From Streptomyces blattellae (GTDB lineage Bacteria > Actinomycetota > Actinomycetes > Streptomycetales > Streptomycetaceae), in the NCBI RefSeq assembly GCF_009709555.1, contig NZ_WJBG01000182.1, positions 101,413 to 165,412 on the forward strand: DNA of 64,000 bases, given 5' to 3'. Below the pieces are notes generated by a model, which saw only the letters and a list, made by a program, of their open reading frames with translations, was not told where the DNA came from and ran no database searches. The position numbers and the translations under genes were made by a program. Shown piece by piece: positions 35,259 to 43,608 of this stretch (positions are counted from its first letter, which is position 1; each line of letters starts with the position of its first letter).

Positions 35259-35846
35259 ATGTTCCAGCGCGTCTCCGCCCGCTCTTCCCGTACGTCCCTG
35301 CTCCGCACCCGTGGGGCCGTCGTGGCTGCCGCAGTAGGTGCCTCGGTCGTGCTGGGGGCCGGAGTCGCGACCGCCGCGCAGGGCACGGCCGCCAAGGCCG
35401 CGCCCACCGCCGCCGCGAAGAAGGCCCCCTCCTGGGTCAAGCCGGTGGCGAAGTACACCAAGTCCGCGAGCTTCGCGGCGAACGGCGCCATGTGGCAGTC
35501 CACCCACAGCGGGCAGGACTTCGCCGTGCCCAGCGGAACCGCCGTCAAGGCCGCGCACGGCGGCACCGTCGTCAAGGCCGGCTCCAACGGTGCCGGTGAC
35601 GGCCCCGCCTACGGCAACGCCATCGTCATCAAGCACGGCAACGGGACGTACTCCCAGTACGCCCACCTGTCGAAGATCAACGTCAAGACCGGCCAGATCG
35701 TCAAGACCGGTCAGCGCATAGCCCTGTCCGGCAACACCGGCAACTCCAGCGGCCCGCACCTGCACTTCGAGGTCCGCACGACCGCGAACTACGGCTCCGC
35801 CATCGACCCGGTGGCCTTCCTGCGCGCCAAGGGCCTGACGATCTAA
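35259..35846 (+). CDS. Secreted M23 (LytM-type) peptidoglycan endopeptidase
   Basis: A 195-aa exported zinc endopeptidase acting on peptidoglycan cross-links. The signal peptide runs from basic RVSARSSRTSLLRTRG through hydrophobic AVVAAAVGASVVLGAG to ATAA. The M23 domain has the zinc ligands H83 and D87 (THSGQDFAVPSGT), the catalytic His in YSQYAHLSKI and the HxH pair H167/H169 (SGPHLHFEV). There is no separate cell-wall-binding domain; the Ala/Lys-rich linker may bind the wall. It converges with the TetR gene, overlapping its stop by 4 nt. Confidence 0.92.
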   Translation: MFQRVSARSSRTSLLRTRGAVVAAAVGASVVLGAGVATAAQGTAAKAAPTAAAKKAPSWVKPVAKYTKSASFAANGAMWQSTHSGQDFAVPSGTAVKAAHGGTVVKAGSNGAGDGPAYGNAIVIKHGNGTYSQYAHLSKINVKTGQIVKTGQRIALSGNTGNSSGPHLHFEVRTTANYGSAIDPVAFLRAKGLTI

Positions 35847-36439
35847 GCCTTCCGGGACCCGGTGTGCGCCTGCGTCACCAGATCGATCGCGACCTCAAGG
35901 ATGGCCCTGCGCTTGTCCTCGGGGTCGCCTTCGACGTCCCGCAGGACGAACATCCCGGCGTGCATCGTGAACAGGGCGCTTATGCAGCGGGTCTGGTCGA
36001 CCAGGTCGGCGTCCGGGTCGATGATGATGTCCCGCATACCCATGGTGCGGTGCCTGAACATCTCGCCGATGCTCAGTTCCCGTACGGTCGCCTGGTTCTC
36101 CTGCATGAACTGAAACAGCGGCGCCACCTCGGACAGGGTCTGGCTGTAGCGCCGTATGATCTCCTGTTTCGTCTCCAGGGTCTGCGGCTGCCGTTCACCC
36201 CACCCGATCAAATCCTCGATCGGCTTCGTCAGGTCCTCGAAGAGGCTGACGATGATCTCTTCCTTGGTCTTGAAGTGGTAGTAGAGCGCCGCTTTGGTGA
36301 CGTCGAGACGCTCGGCGATCTCTCGTAGGGAGGTCTTCTCGTAGCCCTGCTTGGCGAAGAGTTCGAGAGCCACGTCCTGGATGCGCTGCCGGGTGTCCCC
36401 GCGGCGCCGCTGCTTGGTCCCGTCCATGGTGCCGCCCAT
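35843..36439 (-). CDS. TetR-family regulator
   Basis: A 198-aa TetR/AcrR protein. The helix-turn-helix reads RIQDVALELFAKQGYEKTSL then REIAERLDVTKAALYYHFKT, and the ligand-binding domain follows (LSEVAPLFQFMQENQATVRE). Two starts are possible: ATG 36439 (GGAG 9 nt upstream) or ATG 36427. A dyad at 36517-36536 is a good operator candidate. Such regulators usually sit next to a divergent transporter, but none is seen here: the region 36540-36692 is non-coding and the next gene is cseC. Confidence 0.88.
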   Translation of the reverse strand: MGGTMDGTKQRRRGDTRQRIQDVALELFAKQGYEKTSLREIAERLDVTKAALYYHFKTKEEIIVSLFEDLTKPIEDLIGWGERQPQTLETKQEIIRRYSQTLSEVAPLFQFMQENQATVRELSIGEMFRHRTMGMRDIIIDPDADLVDQTRCISALFTMHAGMFVLRDVEGDPEDKRRAILEVAIDLVTQAHTGSRKA

Positions 36440-36516
36440 CCTCGTACTCCCCGGGTTTTCCCGGAAGCTTACTTGACGCCCGGCTAGTTGTGCTTCTGGC
36501 GTTCGAGTGTAGTCAA

Positions 36517-36536
36517 CTAACTGGTCGGCCAGTAGG
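36517..36536. promoter_or_regulatory. TetR-type operator candidate
   Basis: ACTGG-TCGG-CCAGT, flanked by CTA and AGG, is a near-symmetric dyad 77 bp upstream of the TetR gene. Its form resembles operators of self-regulating Streptomyces TetR proteins. Confidence 0.5.
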
Positions 36537-36692
36537 TCGCGGGAGCGGGGAATTGCGGGAACCCGTCGAAGGAGCCTTCCCCGGGCGGCCGGGGACGTCG
36601 TCCCCGGGGCCCAGCTGGTTCCGGGGCTGGGGGGCGGACTCGACCCGGCCGGGACTGGGCCTGCTGAGGCGGAGCCCTACGGCAGGGGAGCC

Positions 36693-38036
36693 CTACGGCA
36701 TCATCGGGTAGCTGCCCGTGCTCGTCGGCGCATGCTCCGGCAGCCACAGCACGGCCACCGCGCCCTCCGCCCGTACGTGCTCCGGTGCGCCCGCCGGGCG
36801 GACGTTGCGGAAGGTCAGCCGGGCGCCCAGGACACGGGCCTGGCCGGCGGCGATGGTCAGCCCGAGCCCGTGGCCGTGGCCGGACCGGTCGCTGCGGCCG
36901 GTACGGAAGCGGCTCGGGCCCTCGGCGAGAAGTTCCTCCGGGAAGCCGGGGCCGTGGTCACGGACCCGGATGACCCGGCCCTCGACGGTGACCTCGACGG
37001 GCGGCCTGCCGTGCCGGCCGGCGTTGGCGAGCAGGTTGAACAGCACGCGCTCCAGGCGCCGCGGGTCGGTGGTGACCTCCGACTCGTGGATCACCAGCAC
37101 CTCGATGCCCGGGTCCTTGGCCGCCACCCGTCGGCTGACGAACTCACCCAGCATGATGTCCTGCAGCTCGGCCCGCTCCGAGGCACCGTCGAGGCGGGCC
37201 ACCTCCAGGACGTCCTCGACCAGCGTGCGCATCGCCTTCGCCCGGTCGAGGACCAGCTCGGTCGGCCGGCCCGGCGGCAGCAGCTCGGCCGCGGTCAGCA
37301 GCCCGGTCACCGGCGTGCGCAGCTCGTGCGCGATATCGGCGGTGACCCGGCGCTCCGCCTCCAGCCGCTGCTGCAGCGCGTCCGTCATGGCGTCCACCGC
37401 GCTGGCCAGGTCATCGGTCTCGTCCCGTACGACACCACCGATCGCGTCCCGCACCCGGACATCCGTCTCGCCCTTGGCGACCTGGTTGGCCGCGGCCGCC
37501 GCCTTGCGCAGCCGGCGCGACAGCTGCCCGCCGATGAGCACACCGAGCGCGCTGCCGCCGAGGACGACGGTGATGGAGCCGATGACGAGGGCTTGGTCGA
37601 GGTCGTTGAGGATGTCGGTGCTGCGGTCGGTGAACCCGGTGTGCAGGGACAGCACATGCCCGTCCGTGACCGGTACGGCGGCCCAGATGTCCGGCACGCC
37701 GCCCTTGTCGTCGGCCACATAGGTGGCCCGGCGGCCCTGCTCGACCTTCAGCCGCAGCGCGGGCGGCAGGTGCGGGTCGTCGATCTCGACGTTCGGGAAG
37801 TTCGGCCGTTTGGACAGCTCGTAGTTGCGCTGGGCGATCTGGATCCGCTCGTCGGCCAGCTCGCGTGCGTTGTCCAGCATCGAGACCCGGGCCGCGTTGT
37901 GCACGACCAGGCTCAGCGCGATCGCGACCAGCGCACCGACGAACGCGATCGCCGCGCTCAGCTTCCACCGCACGCCGGTACGGATGCCCGCGCGCGCCCA
38001 CCGCGCCGGGACCAGGCGCCCCAAGATCCCCCGCAT
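36693..38036 (-). CDS. cseC: CseC, envelope-stress sensor histidine kinase
   Basis: The membrane kinase of the sigE operon, which senses cell-wall damage (for example by wall antibiotics) and phosphorylates CseB. The 447-aa protein has two membrane helices (about 25-45 and 150-170) flanking an extracytoplasmic domain, a HAMP linker, the HisKA box VTADIAHELRTPVTGLLTAA with H237, and HATPase_c motifs RVLFNLLANAGRHG, RDHGPGFPEE and GHGLGLTIA. It starts 8 nt after the cseB stop and is the last gene of sigE-cseA-cseB-cseC. Confidence 0.94.
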   Translation of the reverse strand: MRGILGRLVPARWARAGIRTGVRWKLSAAIAFVGALVAIALSLVVHNAARVSMLDNARELADERIQIAQRNYELSKRPNFPNVEIDDPHLPPALRLKVEQGRRATYVADDKGGVPDIWAAVPVTDGHVLSLHTGFTDRSTDILNDLDQALVIGSITVVLGGSALGVLIGGQLSRRLRKAAAAANQVAKGETDVRVRDAIGGVVRDETDDLASAVDAMTDALQQRLEAERRVTADIAHELRTPVTGLLTAAELLPPGRPTELVLDRAKAMRTLVEDVLEVARLDGASERAELQDIMLGEFVSRRVAAKDPGIEVLVIHESEVTTDPRRLERVLFNLLANAGRHGRPPVEVTVEGRVIRVRDHGPGFPEELLAEGPSRFRTGRSDRSGHGHGLGLTIAAGQARVLGARLTFRNVRPAGAPEHVRAEGAVAVLWLPEHAPTSTGSYPMMP

Positions 38037-38044
38037 ACCCCTGC

Positions 38045-38749
38045 TCAGGCCTTCAACTTGTAGCCGAAGCCGCGAACCGTCTCGATCCGGTCCTGGCCGA
38101 TCTTCGTACGCAGCCGCTGCACATGGACGTCGACGACTCGGGTGTCACCGCCCCAGCCGTAGTCCCAGACGCGCTCAAGCAGCTTGTCCCGCGACAGGAC
38201 CGTGCCCGGCGCCGACGAGAACTCCAGGAGCAGCCGCATCTCCGTGGGCGTCAGCGCCACCGGCTGCCCGCTCTTGTGCACCTCCATGCCCTCGGTGTCG
38301 ATCTCCAGCTCACCGAAGGTCAGCACGCCGCCGGCCGACGAGGACCCGGGCTCCTCCGGCTGCCCGGCGCCCCCCGCGTGCCCGAAGCGGCGCAGCACCG
38401 CCCGGATCCGCGCGACCAGCACGGCACCGTCGAACGGCTTGGTGACGTAGTCGTCCGCGCCGGCCTCCAGACCCAGCACGACGTCGATGGAGTCCGCACG
38501 CGCGGACAGCATGATCACCGGGACCGTCGACTCGTCCCGGATACGACGGCACAGGCTGACGCCGTCCAGGCCTGGGACCATCACGTCGAGGAGCGCGATG
38601 TCGGGACGGTCCGCCCGGAAGGCCGCCAAGCCGGCCAGCCCGTCGGGCATCGCGGTGACCGCGAAGCCGTCCCGCTCCAGCGCGAGCTGCGTGGCCTCAC
38701 GGATGACGTCGTCGTCCTCGACGAACAGAACGTGGGTCTGGTCTGCCAT
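38045..38749 (-). CDS. cseB: CseB, OmpR-family response regulator
   Basis: Activates transcription of sigE in response to CseC. The 234-aa protein has a receiver domain with the acidic residues EDDD (11-14) and phospho-acceptor D55 (IALLDVMVPG), plus the conserved VIMLSARADS and DDYVTKPF. The C-terminal winged helix ends GGDTRVVDVHVQRLRTKIGQ. ATG 38749 (MADQTHVLFVEDDD) matches the family start; the longer open frame to 38860 is repetitive DNA. It is separated from cseA by a 148-bp gap with two 18-bp direct repeats, so a secondary promoter is possible there. Confidence 0.94.
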   Translation of the reverse strand: MADQTHVLFVEDDDVIREATQLALERDGFAVTAMPDGLAGLAAFRADRPDIALLDVMVPGLDGVSLCRRIRDESTVPVIMLSARADSIDVVLGLEAGADDYVTKPFDGAVLVARIRAVLRRFGHAGGAGQPEEPGSSSAGGVLTFGELEIDTEGMEVHKSGQPVALTPTEMRLLLEFSSAPGTVLSRDKLLERVWDYGWGGDTRVVDVHVQRLRTKIGQDRIETVRGFGYKLKA

Positions 38750-38897
38750 CCCGGTGCTCTCTGTCCTCGTATCGTCTCGTGATGTGTTCGGGTCTCGCGG
38801 TGGGTTCCGGTCTCGCGGAGGGTTCACTATGCGGACGTAGGAATCGTGCGGGCGGTTCACTGAGGGGACCGTTCCGGCCTGCCGATCGGTTCACGCC

Positions 38898-39575
38898 TCA
38901 GCCGGTCTCCGGTGTCTCGGTCGGGTCCCCGCCGACGACGCTGCTGTAGTCGTTGCGCGTGCGGTACTCCTCGGTGAAGCGGCCCGACGCCAGCCAGCGG
39001 TACGTGATCACGTACTCGGCGGACGGACTCGACACCGGGTCGCCCTTCTCGTACACCTGCTTGGTCACCACCAGGTCGCCGCGGTCTATCTCGGCATAGA
39101 CGGGTGGTTCCTCGACCTTGAACACATTCTGGTAGCGCCCGTCCTCCTCGCGATACACATACGAGCCGACCCCTACAGAGTCTCCGCAGGTCAGCACATT
39201 GACGACGACATCGTTCGAGGATCCCCCGGTCAGGTCGCCGTACGACACGTCGACCGGGTACTCGTCGCCGATACAGGGCTTCAGCTCGCGCTTGACGCCG
39301 GCCGAGACGCTCGGGTCGTCCCGCACCAGCTGGACGGCGTCCACTCTGTCCGGCGTCGCGGAGGGCGAGGCGGGAGGGGACACGCTCGCGCCCGTCACCG
39401 ACTCGGCATGCGCCGGGCCCTCGTCACGGGCGCCGGTGCCGCCGGTGCCGCAGGCCGACACGAAAAGGGCGAGGGCGGCGAGCACGGCCACCGCCGTGAA
39501 CGCCGCCTGCAAGGTGCCGCGATCCGCTGCGGCCCTCCTGCCCGCTCCGGGACCCGCGTCGGTCAAGCCGCGCAC
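38898..39575 (-). CDS. cseA: CseA, lipoprotein modulator of the sigE system
   Basis: A 225-aa lipoprotein encoded between sigE and cseB; in S. coelicolor loss of CseA raises sigE expression. The signal has a hydrophobic core (AVAVLAALALFVSAC) with lipobox cysteine C42, followed by a Gly/Ser/Pro-rich linker and a small folded domain (DEYPVDVSYGDLTGGSSNDV, VYREEDGRYQNVFKVEEPPV). The start overlaps the end of sigE by 13 nt. The N-terminus before the hydrophobic core is long (about 23 residues) for a lipoprotein signal, so an internal start is possible. Confidence 0.88.
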   Translation of the reverse strand: MRGLTDAGPGAGRRAAADRGTLQAAFTAVAVLAALALFVSACGTGGTGARDEGPAHAESVTGASVSPPASPSATPDRVDAVQLVRDDPSVSAGVKRELKPCIGDEYPVDVSYGDLTGGSSNDVVVNVLTCGDSVGVGSYVYREEDGRYQNVFKVEEPPVYAEIDRGDLVVTKQVYEKGDPVSSPSAEYVITYRWLASGRFTEEYRTRNDYSSVVGGDPTETPETG

Positions 39576-40120
39576 CGCTCCTGCTCCTCATGCTCCAGCG
39601 CGCGTGCGTCCAGATCGCGGCGCTCCAGCTCCTCGCGGAGCCGGGCGAGCGCCCGGTGCAGCGTGCTCTTGACCGTGCCGGCGGACATGCCGAGGGCGGC
39701 GGCCGTCTCCTCCGTGGACATCTGCTCCCAGTGTCGCAGCACCACGACGCTGCGCTGCTTGGGGGCCAGCACCTCCATGATGTCCATCAGCAGGGCCCGG
39801 TCCGCGTGCTGCTCGGTGGCGTCGTCGACGCAGGCGTCCGGAAGCTGCTCGGTCGGCACCTCCTCCAGCTTGCGTGCCCGCCACCACTCGGTCCGCGTGT
39901 TGATCATCACCCGGCGCAGATAGGCGTCCGCCAGCCGCTTGTCCGCTATGCCCTCCCAGCGGCCGTACGTCCGTACCAGCGCCGTCTGGAGCAGGTCCTG
40001 CGCGTCCACGGGGTCCGGAACCAGTCGGCGGGCACTGCGCAGCAGCGCGTCCTGCCGGGTGCGGACGTACTCCTCGAACCCGAGCACCTCGCCCACCGCG
40101 TCCACCTCGCCCTGCTCCAT
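39563..40120 (-). CDS. sigE: SigE, ECF sigma factor for cell-envelope stress
   Basis: The ECF sigma factor that controls cell-wall homeostasis genes in Streptomyces. The 185-aa protein has region 2 (DALLRSARRLVPDPVDAQDL, LQTALVRTYGRWEGIA, AYLRRVMINTRTEWWRARKL) and region 4 (LAPKQRSVVVLRHWEQMSTE, ETAAALGMSAGTVKSTLHRA). No anti-sigma factor is nearby; control is transcriptional through CseBC, as known for the system. The start may be internal (for example VGEVLGFEEYV), since the first 8-10 residues are not conserved in memory. First gene of the operon. Confidence 0.95.
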   Translation of the reverse strand: MEQGEVDAVGEVLGFEEYVRTRQDALLRSARRLVPDPVDAQDLLQTALVRTYGRWEGIADKRLADAYLRRVMINTRTEWWRARKLEEVPTEQLPDACVDDATEQHADRALLMDIMEVLAPKQRSVVVLRHWEQMSTEETAAALGMSAGTVKSTLHRALARLREELERRDLDARALEHEEQERCAA

Positions 40121-40374
40121 GACCGACCGCCTCCATCTCCGTTTTCTGCAGCTGTGCCACCCCGTCGGGCACGGAGATGAAGCTACGGAGGCGTTGTCAC
40201 GGCGCTGTGCGAAGCAGCCTGCGGGAACCGCTCGGCTGTCCGTCGGTTGTGTAACGGAAGTAGGGGCAGGTTAAAGGTGCAGATGAGATGGGCTTGATAT
40301 GGGGTGATTTGACGTAGGGATGCGGCTGCGAACGACCGCTGAGGTGTGACAGATGCCTGTGGTGCGACTGTGCG

Positions 40375-41310
40375 TCAGCTCAGCGGCAGCCGGTACAGAC
40401 CACCCGTCAGCGGCTCCACCAACCCGTCCGCGACGAGGCCGTCGAGGGCGCGGGCGCGCTGCACCGGCTCGTGCCACACCCGGTCGAGGACGGACTGCGG
40501 GACCGGCGCGTGGGCGTCGCGCAGCACGGCGAGAAGCTTGCCGCGCACCTGGCGGTCGGTGCCCGCGTACGTCTGCCCGCGGCGCGGCGGCCCTTCGTGC
40601 TCGGGCTTGCCCGCGAGCCGCCAGGCGCACTGGGCGGCGATGGGGCAGCGGTGGCAGGTCTCGTTCTTGGCGGTGCACACCAGCGCGCCGAGTTCCATGG
40701 AGGCGGCGGCCCAGCGGGCGGCGGTCTGCTCGTCCTCGGGCAGCAGGGCGCGGGCGAGCTTGCGCTCGGCGGCGGTGGTCGCGTTCGGCGGGTACTGGAC
40801 GCCGGTGACCGCGCGGGCGAAGACCCGGCGGACATTGGTGTCGAGCACCGCATGCCGCTGGCCGTACGCGAAGGAGGCGACCGCGGCGGCCGTGTACTCG
40901 CCGATGCCGGGCAGCGCCAGGAGCTGGGCGTGATCCGTCGGTACGTCACCGCCGTGCCGTTCCGTTATGGCGACGGCGGCGCCGTGCAGCCGCAGGGCGC
41001 GGCGCGGGTAGCCGAGCCGGCCCCAGGCGCGGACGGCCTCGCCCGGAGCCTCCTTCGACAGGTCGGCGGGGCGTGGCCAGCGGGCCAGCCACTGCTCGTA
41101 GACGGGCAGGACGCGGCCCACCGGGGTCTGCTGGAGCATGAACTCACTGACCATCACCCCCCACGGCCCGGCCTCCGGTCGCCGCCACGGCAGATCGCGG
41201 GCGTGCTCGTCGAACCAGGCGATGACGGGGGAGTGCAGGGGCTCGCCGAGGAGACGGCCGGCGGCGGTGTCGGCGTGGTGCGGGGGCTGGGGCATCGTGG
41301 GCGCAGTCAT
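40375..41310 (-). CDS. mutY: A/G-specific adenine glycosylase
   Basis: Base-excision repair enzyme that removes A opposite 8-oxoG. The 311-aa protein has the catalytic Glu 56 in SEFMLQQTPV, the helix-hairpin-helix LALPGIGEYTAAAVASFAYG, the catalytic Asp 157 in VLDTNVRRV, and the [4Fe-4S] ligands C212, C219, C222 and C228 (C-x6-C-x2-C-x5-C). The NUDIX-like 8-oxoG recognition domain is short, as is common in actinobacterial MutY. It is separate from sigE by a 254-bp non-coding gap that should contain the sigE promoter. Confidence 0.94.
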   Translation of the reverse strand: MTAPTMPQPPHHADTAAGRLLGEPLHSPVIAWFDEHARDLPWRRPEAGPWGVMVSEFMLQQTPVGRVLPVYEQWLARWPRPADLSKEAPGEAVRAWGRLGYPRRALRLHGAAVAITERHGGDVPTDHAQLLALPGIGEYTAAAVASFAYGQRHAVLDTNVRRVFARAVTGVQYPPNATTAAERKLARALLPEDEQTAARWAAASMELGALVCTAKNETCHRCPIAAQCAWRLAGKPEHEGPPRRGQTYAGTDRQVRGKLLAVLRDAHAPVPQSVLDRVWHEPVQRARALDGLVADGLVEPLTGGLYRLPLS

Positions 41311-41513
41311 GGCCTTCCGATCCTGCCACGGCCTGCGGTGCTTGGGCTGCTTTGGCCACGGCCGGTCGGTGGGTCGCCGGTGCGACGGCCGCCGGGGTGT
41401 GCGCCGCGTCCCCTGCCGTGCGGCGGGGTCGAGCGGAATGATGATCTGGAAAAGTTGACGCCGGGCGGCGGGTGGGGGCAGCGACGGCGCCGATCTCTCG
41501 TACAGTTTGCGCC

Positions 41514-42350
41514 GTGGGATCTCTGCGCAATCCGGTCGGGCCGCTTCCCTCCTCCATCTACTGGCGACGGAGGGTCGTAATGGTGTCCGTGATCGCCCTG
41601 TTGGCGTTGTTGATCACCTGGATCGTCACCATGGGCGGCGACGACGGCCAGAACGGCGCCGACGGCGCCAACGGCGACGGAAGTCCCGCGCCGTCCACCA
41701 TCACGCCCGGGCCGTCCGGCTCCGGACCCGCGATCAGCCAAGCCCCGGGCGGGCGTGACGAGACGGGAGACGGGGACTCCAACGGGTCCTCCTCCGGGAC
41801 GGGTTCGGGCGGCGGGGACACGGGCGGAACCTCCGACGGGGCCAACGGCGACGGTGGGGGCGACGACGGGTCCGCGGGTGGCGGGTCGGAGGGCGGTGCC
41901 GGTGGCGGTGGTGGTACGGGGGATACGCTCCCGGCCGGGTCCACGTTGCCCAACTGCACCGCCGGGGCCGTCGAGTTGAGCCTGCGCAGCATGCACAACG
42001 CGTACGCGCCGGGGGAGACGCCGGCCCTCGTGCTGACCGCGACGAACTCCTCCGGGGCCGACTGCAAGGTCGATCTCGGGCCGCGGAGCACGGTGTTGAC
42101 GATCACCCAGGCCGGCGATGACGAGGACTTCTGGTCGTCCGAGGACTGCCCGAAGTCCGCCGGAAGCCTGTTGTACCGGGTGCCTGCCGACAGCAGCATC
42201 ACATACACCGTGGAATGGGACCGGAAGGCCGGCGCCCCGCAGTGTGCGACGCCTTCGGCGGGGGCGGCAGCGGCGGGGACGTATCTGGTGGAGGCTACGG
42301 CGCCGGGGTTTGCGAAGGTGCAGACGTCGTTTGTGCTGGAGAAGGACTAG
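41514..42350 (+). CDS. Single-pass exported protein with Gly/Ser/Asp-rich stalk
   Basis: Unrecognised 278-aa protein. A basic start (YWRRRVVM) and one membrane helix (VSVIALLALLITWIVTM) anchor it. About 90 residues of Gly/Asp/Ser/Asn stalk (NGSSSGTGSGGGDTGGTSDG) follow, then a 130-residue folded domain (VELSLRSMHNAYAPGETPAL, VLTATNSSGADCKVDLG, SITYTVEWDRKAGAPQC) with an immunoglobulin-like pattern and four cysteines that could form disulfides outside the cell. GTG 41514 fits the hydrophobic boundary. Function unknown; convergent with disA. Confidence 0.78.
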   Translation: MGSLRNPVGPLPSSIYWRRRVVMVSVIALLALLITWIVTMGGDDGQNGADGANGDGSPAPSTITPGPSGSGPAISQAPGGRDETGDGDSNGSSSGTGSGGGDTGGTSDGANGDGGGDDGSAGGGSEGGAGGGGGTGDTLPAGSTLPNCTAGAVELSLRSMHNAYAPGETPALVLTATNSSGADCKVDLGPRSTVLTITQAGDDEDFWSSEDCPKSAGSLLYRVPADSSITYTVEWDRKAGAPQCATPSAGAAAAGTYLVEATAPGFAKVQTSFVLEKD

Positions 42351-42367
42351 GCGCTCCGCGGGAAGTC

Positions 42368-42384
42368 GCGCCCCTCCGGGGCGC
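42368..42384. terminator. Hairpin between the stalk protein gene and disA
   Basis: A perfect 7-bp GCGCCCC/GGGGCGC stem with a 3-nt loop lies 17 nt from one stop and 17 nt from the other, serving both convergent genes. Confidence 0.7.
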
Positions 42385-42401
42385 TGTAGCGGGCCGCGTG
42401 A

Positions 42402-43526
42402 CTAGACGTACCGCTCCAGGATCGAGCTCTCCGCCAACCGCGACAGCCCCTCCCGCACGCTCCGCGCCCTGGCCTCGCCGACCCCGTCCACCGTCTGGAG
42501 GTCGTCCACGCTCGCGGCAAGCAGCTTCTGCAGGCCGCCGAAGTGTTCCACCAGGCGGTCGATGATGGCGCCCGGGAGGCGTGGCACCTTCGCCAGCAGG
42601 CGGAAGCCGCGCGGGGACACTGCCGAGTCGAGGGCTTCCGGGGATCCGGTGTAGCCCAACGCGCGTGCCACCGTGGGGAGTTCGAGGAGTTCGGCGTGGG
42701 TGAGGGCGTCCAGTTCGGAGAGGGCTTCCTCGACTGTGCGGGAGCGTTTGGCGGTGGGCCCGGGGACGTAGTCCCGGACGACCAGCTCGCGCTCGGGCTC
42801 CACGCCGGCGATCAGCTCGTCCAGCTGGAGGGCCAGGAGCCGTCCGTCGGTGCCCAGTTCGACCACATACTCGGCGATTTCGGTGGCGATGCGGCGCACC
42901 ATCTCCAGGCGCTGGGCGACGGCGGAGACGTCCCGGACCGTCACCAGGTCCTCGATCTCCAGCGCTGACAACGTTCCCGCGACCTCGTCCAGGCGGAGCT
43001 TGTACCGCTCCAGGGTCGCCAGGGCCTGGTTGGCGCGGGACAGGATCGCCGCCGAGTCCTCCAGGACGCGACGCTGGCCATCGACGTACAGCGCGATCAG
43101 CCGCATGGACTGGGAGACGGAGACGACGGGGAAGCCGACCTGCTTGCTGACCCGGTCCGCCGTGCGATGCCGGGTGCCCGTCTCCTCGGTCGGGATCGTC
43201 GCGTCGGGGACGAACTGCACGCCCGCCCGCAGGATCTTCGACAGGTCCGAGGAGAGCACGATGCCGCCGTCGAGCTTGCACAGCTCGCGCAGGCGGGTGG
43301 CCGTGAACTCGACGTCCAGCACGAATCCGCCCGTGCACATCACCTCGACGGTCTTGTCGGAGCCGAGCACGATCAGACCGCCGGTGTTGCCGCGGAGCAC
43401 GCGCTCAAGGCCGTCGCGCAGGGCCGTGCCGGGTGCCACGGCGCTCAGTGAGGCGCGCATCAGGCCATCGGCACCGGAACTCCCACCGGACTTTCCGGGA
43501 GCTGCCGCCCGGTCGTTGGCTGCCAC
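42402..43526 (-). CDS. disA: DisA, diadenylate cyclase (c-di-AMP synthase)
   Basis: Makes cyclic di-AMP from two ATP and scans DNA for branched structures. The 374-aa protein has the DAC domain with the nucleotide motifs LDGGIVLSSD (canonical members have DGA) and GTRHRTADRVSK, the linker helices (YKLRLDEVAGTLSALEIEDL) and a C-terminal helix-hairpin-helix (ASVDDLQTVDGVGEARARSV). The GTG at 43526 has GGAGGAG 7 nt upstream; the open frame to 43571 is rejected. It is adjacent to radA on the same strand, a conserved pairing, and an 82-bp gap separates them. Confidence 0.95.
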   Translation of the reverse strand: MAANDRAAAPGKSGGSSGADGLMRASLSAVAPGTALRDGLERVLRGNTGGLIVLGSDKTVEVMCTGGFVLDVEFTATRLRELCKLDGGIVLSSDLSKILRAGVQFVPDATIPTEETGTRHRTADRVSKQVGFPVVSVSQSMRLIALYVDGQRRVLEDSAAILSRANQALATLERYKLRLDEVAGTLSALEIEDLVTVRDVSAVAQRLEMVRRIATEIAEYVVELGTDGRLLALQLDELIAGVEPERELVVRDYVPGPTAKRSRTVEEALSELDALTHAELLELPTVARALGYTGSPEALDSAVSPRGFRLLAKVPRLPGAIIDRLVEHFGGLQKLLAASVDDLQTVDGVGEARARSVREGLSRLAESSILERYV

Positions 43527-43608
43527 TGCACTCCTCCGGTCGCAGGTTCTTCTGGCGCGTCCGTGTCGCACACTCGGTTCGTACGCACGGGCGAGACCAG
43601 GGCAAAGT

